A stretch of 16,805 bases of DNA from Firm-13 sp964579245 (GTDB taxonomy: Bacteria; Bacillota; Clostridia; Saccharofermentanales; Saccharofermentanaceae): the NCBI GenBank assembly GCA_964579245.1, contig CAZOFY010000052.1:1-16805 (forward strand), read 5' to 3'. The stretch's first letter is position 1. The number at the start of each line of letters is the position of its first letter. A model generated the notes under the pieces. The model saw only the letters and a program-made list of their open reading frames with translations, ran no database searches and was not told the origin of the DNA. Both the position numbers and the translations under genes were made by a program. Positions 8,222 through 14,862 of this stretch are shown here, one piece after another.

Positions 8222-8641
8222 ATGCTGAAGAAATATAAGATCACCGTTGATGGTAAAGCATATGAAGTAGAGGTTGAGGATGTGGGATCTTCTACCTCCG
8301 CACAGTCAGTATCAGCCCCCATATCTACTCCTGTTGCCGCCGCACAGGCAGCCCCGGTCGAAGTCAAACCCTCCGCCCAAGCTCCGGTTGCAGCCGCTGC
8401 ACCCAAGGCTCCTGCCGCTGAACCGAAGGGAGAGGTGCTTCGTGCGCCGATGCCGGGAACCATTCTTTCCGTTACGGCTTCCGTCGGAAAAACGGTTAAA
8501 CGCGGAGATATACTCCTTGTTCTCGAAGCGATGAAGATGGAGAACGAGATTGTCGCTCATGTTGATGGTACGATTGCCGCGATTTATGTTCAAAAAGGCT
8601 CCTCTGTCAACGCCGGAGAAACGCTTGTCGCTTTTGCCTGA
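8222..8641 (+). CDS. Biotin carboxyl carrier protein (transcarboxylase 1.3S-like)
   Basis: Small biotinyl carrier of 139 residues. A short N-terminal segment (KYKITVDGKAYEVEVED) is followed by an Ala/Pro-rich flexible linker at about residues 25-70 and a C-terminal biotinyl domain with LRAPMPGTI and EAMKMENEI. K105 in that motif is the predicted biotinylation site, 34 residues from the C-terminus as usual. GGAGGA lies 7 bases before the ATG. It lies between the acyl-CoA carboxyltransferase gene and the pyruvate/oxaloacetate transferase gene, as expected for an arm that shuttles carboxyl groups between those two active sites. It resembles the gamma subunit of decarboxylases and the 1.3S subunit of transcarboxylase more than AccB of fatty-acid synthesis, but sequence alone does not fix the partner. 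Confidence 0.92.
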   Translation: MLKKYKITVDGKAYEVEVEDVGSSTSAQSVSAPISTPVAAAQAAPVEVKPSAQAPVAAAAPKAPAAEPKGEVLRAPMPGTILSVTASVGKTVKRGDILLVLEAMKMENEIVAHVDGTIAAIYVQKGSSVNAGETLVAFA

Positions 8642-8668
8642 TATAGGGCGGAAAGGAATTCACCGATT

Positions 8669-10060
8669 ATGGTAAAGATAACCGAAACCATTTTACGTGA
8701 CGCGCATCAATCCCTGGCGGCCACACGTATGACTTTTGAAGAAATGGAGCCTATGCTTGCTGACCTTGATAAGGTTGGGTATAACGCTCTGGAGTGCTGG
8801 GGCGGAGCTACGTTCGACTCTTGTGTTCGTTTTCTGAACGAAGACCCATGGGAGAGATTGAGAAAAATTCGGGCGGCATGTCCGAACACAAAGCTGCAGA
8901 TGCTTCTGCGGGGACAGAACCTTCTCGGATATAAGCATTATGCGGATGACGTCGTCGATTATTTTGTCGAGCGATCGATAGCTAACGGAATCAACATTAT
9001 TCGTATTTTCGACGCGTTGAACGACTTTCGGAATATCGAGAGATCAATGAAGGCATGTCATCGCGAAGGCGGGCAAGCTCAGGCTGCGATTGCATATACG
9101 ACAAGCCCATATCATTCCACGGAGAAGTTCGCGTCGGATGCCAAACGACTGGAAGAAATGGGTGCGGATTCAATCTGCATCAAGGACATGTCAGGTCTCC
9201 TGCTGCCTTACGAGGCATATGAACTTGTTACAGCCATAAAAAAGGCTACCTCTCTGCCTCTGGAGATTCACTCTCACTATACGTCCGGTGTTGCTTCCAT
9301 GATGTATCTGAAGGCAATTGAGGCCGGTGTTGACATTATCGATTGTGCTTTATCGCCTTTGGCTCTTGGTACGTCACAGCCTGCGACTGAGCCTATGGTT
9401 GCCAGCGTCAAAGGTACGCAATATGATACGGGGCTCGATCTGAATCTTCTCTCCGGTATAAGCAGCTATGCCACGACGATCCGTGAAAAATGGATCGCCT
9501 CTGGTCTTATTAATACAAAGGTTCTTGGTGTTGACGTTAATGCCTTGAAGTATCAGGTTCCCGGCGGAATGCTGAGCAACCTCGTCTCGCAGCTGAAGCA
9601 GGCCGGAAAAGAGGATCAGCTTCTTGCGGTTCTTGAAGAAGTTCCGAGAGTCCGAGAGGACTTCGGTTATCCGCCGCTCGTAACGCCCTCTTCCCAAATC
9701 GTCGGTACACAGGCAGTCATGAACATAATTACCGGTGAGCGCTATAAGATGGTCCCTAAGGAATCAAAAGCAGTTGTAAAGGGAGAGTACGGCTCAACTC
9801 CTGCCGAAATCAAGGACGATATCATCAAGAAAATTCTTGGTGATGAGAAGAGAATTACACATCGTCCGGCTGATGACATTGAGCCAGAACTTGATAAAGT
9901 AAAGGCACAGATGGCTCAGTATCTTGAGAAACCTGAGGATGTACTTACGTGGGCTATGTTCCCGCAGGTTGCAGAAAAGTATTTCAAGAAGAGATTTGAT
10001 GAGCATCACCAAATAGATTCATCCGTCGGAAGTGTTGATCAGGCCTATCAGCCGGTATAA
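8669..10060 (+). CDS. Oxaloacetate decarboxylase alpha / transcarboxylase 5S-like subunit
   Basis: TIM-barrel carboxyltransferase of the pyruvate carboxylase/oxaloacetate decarboxylase family; it interconverts oxaloacetate and pyruvate with biotin as carboxyl carrier. TILRDAHQS places the metal-ligand Asp at D11. CIKDMSG contains the Lys expected to be carbamylated, K172. EIHSHYTSG holds metal ligands H201 and H203. This set matches the D/K/H/H metal site described for the Propionibacterium 5S subunit. The 463-residue protein ends after the conserved C-terminal helical domain and has no fused biotin domain; the carrier is the separate upstream gene. No oadB/oadG-like membrane genes follow; a terminator starts 17 bases after the stop. 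This favours a soluble transcarboxylase over a sodium-pumping decarboxylase. Confidence 0.9.
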   Translation: MVKITETILRDAHQSLAATRMTFEEMEPMLADLDKVGYNALECWGGATFDSCVRFLNEDPWERLRKIRAACPNTKLQMLLRGQNLLGYKHYADDVVDYFVERSIANGINIIRIFDALNDFRNIERSMKACHREGGQAQAAIAYTTSPYHSTEKFASDAKRLEEMGADSICIKDMSGLLLPYEAYELVTAIKKATSLPLEIHSHYTSGVASMMYLKAIEAGVDIIDCALSPLALGTSQPATEPMVASVKGTQYDTGLDLNLLSGISSYATTIREKWIASGLINTKVLGVDVNALKYQVPGGMLSNLVSQLKQAGKEDQLLAVLEEVPRVREDFGYPPLVTPSSQIVGTQAVMNIITGERYKMVPKESKAVVKGEYGSTPAEIKDDIIKKILGDEKRITHRPADDIEPELDKVKAQMAQYLEKPEDVLTWAMFPQVAEKYFKKRFDEHHQIDSSVGSVDQAYQPV

Positions 10061-10077
10061 GATTTATTCTTCGCAAA

Positions 10078-10112
10078 AATGAAAGTCTTCGAGAGGAGGC
10101 TTTCATTTTTTT
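10078..10112 (+). terminator. Intrinsic terminator of the ileS-to-transcarboxylase block
   Basis: The arms AATGAAAG (10078-10085) and CTTTCATT (10100-10107) pair perfectly. The inner bases continue the stem, with two G-U pairs, to a GAGA tetraloop of the GNRA type. The T run ends at 10112. An A run just upstream lets the structure act on the opposite strand too. Confidence 0.9.
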
Positions 10113-10140
10113 GCATCTTTTGGATTTTTCTATGTATAAT
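10111..10140 (+). promoter_or_regulatory. Probable sigma-A promoter of the rpiR-hutP-cmk-ispH block
   Basis: A perfect TATAAT at 10135-10140 lies 18 bases after TTGCAT at 10111-10116. The -35 box matches only TTG of the consensus, so the promoter may be moderate or need an activator. It directly follows the terminator, and the first ATG is 45 bases downstream. Confidence 0.6.
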
Positions 10141-10184
10141 GAACATGAAACCCCAAAATGAATAAGGATTAAAGGAGCATGAAT

Positions 10185-11102
10185 ATGCCGGAGAAAGAGA
10201 TAGACATAAAAGGGAGAAAATATATAAGCCTTGTCGAACACATAGAGGCGGAAATGCCGAAGATGAGTAAGGGACATAAAGCGATTGCCCGTTTTATCTT
10301 ATCCGACTACGAGCGAGCTGCGTACATGACTGCCGCTAAAATCGGAGAAGAAGCCAAAGTCAGTGAATCGACCGTCGTTCGCTTCACAATGGAGCTTGGT
10401 TATGAGGGCTATCCTCATTTCCAGCGACTATTGCAGGAAGAATTGAAGGTAAAGCTGACTTCCGTACAGCGGCTCAATGCATCCAAGCGATATACGAATG
10501 ACGAACAAGTCCTGCAGTCTATTCTGGAAAGCGATATCTCTCATTTAAAGAGTACACTCGAAAACATTGACCCGAAAGCATTCAGCCAGGCGGTCGAGAC
10601 AATTGTTGAGGCGAAGAGAATCTTTATTATGGGACTCAGGAGTTCTTCTCCTTTATCCTCTTTTCTTCACTTCTATTTTACGCTCTTGTTTGACGACGTT
10701 CGGCACATCCACAGTAATAGTGCGAACGAGGTTTTTGAACAGATCCTTCCGATCGGCCCCGGTGATGTTTTGATCGGTATCAGCTTCCCCCGCTATTCAA
10801 TGCGCACGATCCAATCCATGCAGTATGCCAGAGAACGGGGTGCCGCTGTTGTTGCGATTACCGATAAGTCTGATACACCGCTGGCACAGCACGCGGATGT
10901 AGCGCTGTTTGCTACCTCGGATATGGCTTCGTTTGTTGATTCACTGGTTGCGCCTCTATCCGTGATCAACGCATTGATTGTTGCTCTTGGTATCCGAAAG
11001 CGTGACCATATTGAACAGACCTTTGAGGCACTCGAACATCTCTGGGATGAGTATAAGGTATATGATAAAAGCAAAGACAGAAAGACAGATCTTCCGCTCT
11101 GA
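10185..11102 (+). CDS. MurR/RpiR-family transcriptional regulator (HTH + SIS)
   Basis: DNA-binding regulator with an N-terminal RpiR-type helix-turn-helix (KIGEEAKVSESTVVRFTMELG, about residues 50-72) and a C-terminal SIS domain from about 120 to 260 that in this family senses phosphosugars. SIS signatures include RIFIMGLRSSSPLSSF and GDVLIGISFPRYS. Length is 305 residues, typical. I chose the ATG at 10185 because AAGGAG at 10172-10177 is then 7 bases upstream; the ATG at 10179 leaves only one base. There is no sugar-uptake or catabolic gene beside it, which is unusual for the family. Instead it heads a block with hutP-like, cmk and ispH-S1 genes. Its ligand and target are unknown; autoregulation is plausible. 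Confidence 0.9.
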   Translation: MPEKEIDIKGRKYISLVEHIEAEMPKMSKGHKAIARFILSDYERAAYMTAAKIGEEAKVSESTVVRFTMELGYEGYPHFQRLLQEELKVKLTSVQRLNASKRYTNDEQVLQSILESDISHLKSTLENIDPKAFSQAVETIVEAKRIFIMGLRSSSPLSSFLHFYFTLLFDDVRHIHSNSANEVFEQILPIGPGDVLIGISFPRYSMRTIQSMQYARERGAAVVAITDKSDTPLAQHADVALFATSDMASFVDSLVAPLSVINALIVALGIRKRDHIEQTFEALEHLWDEYKVYDKSKDRKTDLPL

Positions 11103-11125
11103 TTGGAAGAGAAAGGATGTACTTT

Positions 11126-11545
11126 ATGAAAGACACACATCCTAGCAGTAAAATGGCCGCGTCTTGTGCAATCCGAATGGCCCTTACAAGCTCGCGGGAA
11201 GAGGAGCATGAGCTGAAGTCGCAATATGCTTCCGAGAATATTCGGGTTGCGGCCGTTGATTTTGGTGGGGAGTTTATTACCTCCGTTTCGAAAATTATAG
11301 AACGAACTGTTGTAGCTGCCAAACGCGAGGGAATCATTGGTGATACTCATAGTGAAGAAGGCGCTTTGGCAGGCTCGGCTCGAGAGGCCGTATCTCAGAT
11401 CACCTCAAAAGCCATCGGATTGAATGTGGGCGGTAAAATCGGGATTGCGCGCCTAGATGACCACATAAGCGTATGCTGCTTCTTTGGCATCGGGCTTCTT
11501 CACCTGAATGAGATTGCGATTGGTTTGGGACACCGCGCTGTTTAA
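11126..11545 (+). CDS. HutP-family protein (RNA-binding antiterminator family)
   Basis: A 139-residue protein of the HutP family as found in Clostridia. Recognisable blocks are ENIRVAAVDFGGEF, VVAAKREGIIGDTHSEEGA, AIGLNVGGKIGIAR and the C-terminal GIGLLHLNEIAIGLGHRAV. In Bacillus subtilis HutP binds the hut leader RNA with histidine and Mg2+ and prevents termination. Here the C-terminal histidine (H136) is kept, but the helix that carries the paired metal histidines in B. subtilis appears to read EEGALAGSAREAV, so the ligand may differ. The ATG at 11126 has AAAGGA 8 bases upstream; the ATG at 11117 overlaps that site. It starts 23 bases after rpiR and ends 14 bases before cmk. No histidine-utilisation gene is in the window. 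The family call is from remembered homologues; the role here is unknown. Confidence 0.8.
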   Translation: MKDTHPSSKMAASCAIRMALTSSREEEHELKSQYASENIRVAAVDFGGEFITSVSKIIERTVVAAKREGIIGDTHSEEGALAGSAREAVSQITSKAIGLNVGGKIGIARLDDHISVCCFFGIGLLHLNEIAIGLGHRAV

Positions 11546-11559
11546 GAAAGGAATACTTT

Positions 11560-12246
11560 ATGGAGCCATATCAAATTGCTATTGACGGTCCGTCCGGATC
11601 AGGGAAGAGTACGCTTGCCAAATCATTATCACACATTCTCGGGATTTTGTATTTGGACACCGGAGCCATGTATCGTGCCTGCGGTTTGAAGGCACTGCGC
11701 GAAGGAATACCTCCGAAGAACGAAGAGCAGGTTTCAAAAATGCTCAAGACACTTGATATTGACATACGATTCAAAGACGGTGAGCAGCGTGTCTTCCTTG
11801 ACGGTATCGATGTATCTCTCGAAATTCGGTCGCCTGAGGTGTCTGTGGCCGCTTCAGATATATCTTCTTTATCTCCGGTCAGGGAGAAGATGGTTTTCAT
11901 GCAACGCGAGATTTCCAATGCCAGAAGTGTTGTTCTCGACGGACGTGATATTGGCTCACATGTTCTTCCGCAGGCGAAGTATAAGTTTTTTCTCGTCGCC
12001 GATCCTGAGGAGAGGGCAAGAAGAAGACTCGAAGAGTTGACACTGAAGGGGATCCCGGCTACATACGATGAAGTTCTGGAGGGAATTCTATACAGAGACA
12101 GGCAGGACTCAACGAGATCCATAGCACCATTGATGAAAATGCCGGATGCCGTGGAAATCGATACGACATACAACACGCCGGAACAAACACTGGATGCAAT
12201 CATGTCTCATCTTTCAGAAGTTCTTCCCGAAAAAAGTGAAAAATGA
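11560..12246 (+). CDS. cmk: Cytidylate kinase
   Basis: Phosphorylates CMP and dCMP with ATP in pyrimidine nucleotide recycling. The P-loop GPSGSGKST lies at residues 10-18, followed by DTGAMYRACGLKA in the nucleotide-binding region. DGRDIGSHVLP and the lid/C-terminal segment RDRQDSTRSIAPL are the Cmk-specific signatures. The 228 residues are a full family length. An AAAGGA-type ribosome site precedes the ATG. The gene is followed 10 bases later by the IspH-S1 gene; cmk next to ispH or rpsA is a common bacterial arrangement. Confidence 0.97.
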   Translation: MEPYQIAIDGPSGSGKSTLAKSLSHILGILYLDTGAMYRACGLKALREGIPPKNEEQVSKMLKTLDIDIRFKDGEQRVFLDGIDVSLEIRSPEVSVAASDISSLSPVREKMVFMQREISNARSVVLDGRDIGSHVLPQAKYKFFLVADPEERARRRLEELTLKGIPATYDEVLEGILYRDRQDSTRSIAPLMKMPDAVEIDTTYNTPEQTLDAIMSHLSEVLPEKSEK

Positions 12247-12256
12247 GGAAGGACTT

Positions 12257-14509
12257 ATGATTCAGATCCTTTTAGCCGAGTCGTCAGGATTTTGCTTTGG
12301 TGTAGATTCTGCTGTAAAGGCTGCCTATGCATGTATTGCTGATCCGAAGCGTAAGCAGCCTATGTATATGCTTGGTCCGATTACTCATAATGAGACGGTG
12401 GTTTCTGGTCTTATAGCTCAGGGTTTCCTCTTGGTTGACCGTGTAGGGGATATTGAGCCGGGAAGCACAGTATTAATTCGTGCTCACGGGGTTTCTCCTG
12501 ATGTCATGATGAGTCTCAAGGAAAGGTCATGCGTAATTATTGACAGTACCTGCCCGTTTGTCCAGAAAATTCATCGTATCGTTAAAAAAGCTGATCAAGA
12601 GGGAAAAACTGTCATCATTACCGGTTCGAAAGGACACCCTGAGGTTGAAGGGATATGCGGCGAAGCCAGTAAAGATGTTATTGTCGTTAGTAATGAAGAA
12701 GAAATGAATAATTTGAGAATTGACCTCTCAAAAAGCATAATTGTCTCCCAGACAACATTTTCTACCGGTGAATTCAAGAAAATACGTGAAAATATCAAGA
12801 ATAAAATTGCAAATGACCAGATTTTTGATACAATATGTAGTACGACGGAAAACAGGCAAAGAGAAGCTAAGGCTATTGCCTCTTCATCGGACTACATGTT
12901 AGTGATAGGATCACAAGGCAGTTCGAATACGATGAAGCTTTTTGAAATCTGTAAACGTCACTGCGCAGATACGTACTTAATCAGTAATGCCGATGATCTC
13001 TCCATGATCCTTCCTTTGATGGATTGTAAGAGAGATGTGAAGGTTGGTATTACGGCAGGTGCGTCGACGCCGGAAAGCATAATCAGGGAGGTTATCCGAA
13101 CAATGAGTGAGAACGAAGGAATGGCTAATCAGGAGCAAATGGATATCAATTTTGGAGACTACATCGACAACATTCCTCAGCTGAGAAAGAACGCTACTGT
13201 GAAGGGAGCGATTACTTCAGCTGACAATGAATTCGTGTATGTTGACGTCCATGATAAGTCTGAAGGAAGGATTCCTCGCCACGAATTTGCCAACGATCCG
13301 GATTTCGACCTGGATGATGCAATTGCAAACCATCAGGAGATTGAAGTATATGTTCGTAGCGTAAGGAATTCTGACATGGGCAAGGAGATTTTACTCTCGA
13401 AGGCTCATGTTGATTTTGGCAAATATAAGACACAGATCGAAGAAGCATTTGAGAACAAGACTCCTGTCACTGTTAAGGTGACGAATGTTGTCAAGGATGG
13501 AGTTATCGCGACGTTCGGTGGTGTGGATATCTATATTCACCGCACGCAGTTGGAGATGAATGTTATTGAGGACCTTGATGCTTACAAGGGCAAGACAATT
13601 CAGATTCTTGTTACACAGTTCGATCCTGATAAGCGTCGTTTGCGTGTCTCCGGTTCCCGGAGATCTCTTCTTCATCTCGAGCGCAGAGCGAAGGCGGAAG
13701 AGGTATGGGGCACAATCGTACCCGGAGCTGAATATGATGGTATCGTCAGGAGCCTTACGGATTTCGGAGCTTTTGTTGACATCGGCGGTGTTGATGGTTT
13801 GGTGCATGTTTCTGAGCTTTCTTGGAATCGTATTCGCCACCCTTCAGAGGTTGTCAAGGTAGGCGAGACGATCCATGTTTTCGTTAAGGACTTCGACCCG
13901 GAGAAGAAGCGTATTTCTCTTGGTTATAAGAAGCCAGAAGACGATCCGTATCATGATATTGAAGATCGATTCCCGGTCGGCTCGATTGTCCATGGCAAGG
14001 TTGTTCGTATGTTCCAATTCGGAGCATTTGTCGAACTGGAGCCGGGACTTGATGCCCTTTGCCATGTTTCTCAGATATCCAATGTTCGTCTGAACAAGCC
14101 GGATGATGTTCTGAGTGAGGGGATGGAGATCGACGCACGCGTTCTTGAGGTAAATAATGAAGCAAGAAGAATTAGCATTAGCATCAAGGAAGTAGAGCCG
14201 ATTGATCCTGAGATCAAGCCGGAAGAGACTCCTGTTGTAGCTGAACCAGAGGTATCTGAGGATCAGTCGGTTGCCGAAGTAGCTATAGAAGTACCTGAGG
14301 CAACGGCTGCCGAAGTAGCAATTGAAGTACCTGATGTTGCGGTCACAGAAGCGGCAATCGAAGTGCCTGATGTTGCGGCTGACGAAGTAGCAATTGAAGT
14401 ACCTGATGTTGCGGTCACAGAAGCGGCAATCGAAGTACCTGATGTTGTGGTCACCGAAGAGGCTCCAGCGGAAGCTCCTGCAGACGATGCTGTAGTTACT
14501 GCCGAGTAA
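12257..14509 (+). CDS. ispH: IspH (HMBPP reductase) fused to ribosomal protein S1
   Basis: Bifunctional protein of 750 residues. Residues 1 to about 285 are 4-hydroxy-3-methylbut-2-enyl diphosphate reductase, the last step of the MEP isoprenoid pathway. [4Fe-4S] cysteines are C13 (SGFCFGV), C99 (DSTCPFV) and C194 (CSTTENRQ), with the acid residue E129 in GHPEVEG. From about 305 to 645 there are four S1 RNA-binding domains, the last two most typical (DGIVRSLTDFGAFVDIGG and HGKVVRMFQFGAFVEL). The rest is an acidic Ala/Val/Glu tail with a 12-residue repeat. The open frame extends upstream to 12146, but that part overlaps cmk in another frame and is not credible; the ATG at 12257 has GAGGAAGGA just before it. 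IspH-S1 fusions are known in Clostridia. The S1 part is expected to assist mRNA binding at the ribosome. Confidence 0.95.
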   Translation: MIQILLAESSGFCFGVDSAVKAAYACIADPKRKQPMYMLGPITHNETVVSGLIAQGFLLVDRVGDIEPGSTVLIRAHGVSPDVMMSLKERSCVIIDSTCPFVQKIHRIVKKADQEGKTVIITGSKGHPEVEGICGEASKDVIVVSNEEEMNNLRIDLSKSIIVSQTTFSTGEFKKIRENIKNKIANDQIFDTICSTTENRQREAKAIASSSDYMLVIGSQGSSNTMKLFEICKRHCADTYLISNADDLSMILPLMDCKRDVKVGITAGASTPESIIREVIRTMSENEGMANQEQMDINFGDYIDNIPQLRKNATVKGAITSADNEFVYVDVHDKSEGRIPRHEFANDPDFDLDDAIANHQEIEVYVRSVRNSDMGKEILLSKAHVDFGKYKTQIEEAFENKTPVTVKVTNVVKDGVIATFGGVDIYIHRTQLEMNVIEDLDAYKGKTIQILVTQFDPDKRRLRVSGSRRSLLHLERRAKAEEVWGTIVPGAEYDGIVRSLTDFGAFVDIGGVDGLVHVSELSWNRIRHPSEVVKVGETIHVFVKDFDPEKKRISLGYKKPEDDPYHDIEDRFPVGSIVHGKVVRMFQFGAFVELEPGLDALCHVSQISNVRLNKPDDVLSEGMEIDARVLEVNNEARRISISIKEVEPIDPEIKPEETPVVAEPEVSEDQSVAEVAIEVPEATAAEVAIEVPDVAVTEAAIEVPDVAADEVAIEVPDVAVTEAAIEVPDVVVTEEAPAEAPADDAVVTAE
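14273..14452 (+). repeat. 36-bp tandem repeat (five units) in the IspH-S1 tail
   Basis: Five consecutive 36-base units encode a 12-residue repeat around AIEVPDV, preceded by E-V or E-A. Units 2 and 4 differ at one base and units 3 and 5 at four, so a 72-base pair of units has been duplicated. The reading frame is kept. The expanded tail is acidic and probably unstructured. Copy number is likely to vary between strains. Confidence 0.9.
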
Positions 14510-14540
14510 GCTTTGTAACAGATTGTTCATATAATTTTGA

Positions 14541-14578
14541 ATGCTCGCTTGTGTTGATACGCAAGCGAGCATCTTTTT
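14541..14578 (+). terminator. Intrinsic terminator after the IspH-S1 gene
   Basis: ATGCTCGCTTG (14541-14551) pairs perfectly with CAAGCGAGCAT (14562-14572). A further G-U and G-C pair closes a six-base TTGATA loop, and CTTTTTA follows. It closes the rpiR-hutP-cmk-ispH block. Confidence 0.93.
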
Positions 14579-14642
14579 ATACAAGAAATGATGATTTGTT
14601 TGATTTTCAAAATATAACTAATTTGCTCTACGAAATTAAGCG

Positions 14643-14711
14643 TTTGACGGTGTCAAATTGAAATGTGTTTACAAAACATTGGACTTTTAGGGAGATTTGA
14701 TTGTAAATCAA
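14643..14711. promoter_or_regulatory. Cluster of three short inverted repeats upstream of the wall hydrolase
   Basis: Three inverted repeats, each with a 3-base centre, lie close together: TTTGAC/GTCAAA at 14643-14657, TGTTT/AAACA at 14666-14678, and TTGATT/AATCAA at 14697-14711. They lie 57-125 bases upstream of the putative -10 box. They are candidate protein-binding sites, but each is short and AT-rich enough to arise by chance. Confidence 0.35.
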
Positions 14712-14767
14712 TTTCGAACAAATGTTACAAGTGAGAGACAGGGGTTTTTTCTTCTGTTCATTTGCAC

Positions 14768-14773
14768 TATAAT
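14768..14773 (+). promoter_or_regulatory. Putative -10 box for the NlpC/P60 gene
   Basis: A perfect TATAAT at 14768-14773 lies 89 bases before the start codon. The bases at -35 are a T run (TTTTTT, 14745-14750), a poor match, so an activator may be needed. The rest of the 353-base gap from 14510 to 14862 contains the ispH terminator and short inverted repeats, with no gene visible. Confidence 0.45.
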
Positions 14774-14862
14774 AGGGACAATAAGTGGTCTGAATATTAT
14801 CAATTCGACAGAATTTGTCTTTGAAATAATTGTAAACAATACCAACACATTCAGGGGGCATA

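Noticed and set aside
8669..10060. Alpha subunit of a sodium-pumping oxaloacetate decarboxylase.
   Set aside because: No OadB or OadG membrane gene is next to it, the operon ends here, and an acyl-CoA carboxyltransferase is present instead. Not fully excluded if the membrane subunits lie elsewhere.
12146..12256. Upstream extension of the IspH-S1 frame by 37 codons.
   Set aside because: It overlaps the end of cmk, reads as basic, non-family sequence, and the internal ATG at 12257 has a proper ribosome site and the canonical IspH N-terminus.
13844..14584. 246-codon minus-strand frame rich in Arg/Asn/Tyr/Phe.
   Set aside because: It is the complement of the S1 domains and the 36-base repeat; its repetitive look is inherited from that repeat. 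No ribosome site or family match.
14580..14862. Cyclic-di-AMP (ydaO) riboswitch before the NlpC/P60 gene.
   Set aside because: This class often precedes wall hydrolases, so I looked, but the conserved ydaO blocks are absent and the leader after the -10 box is only about 85 bases.
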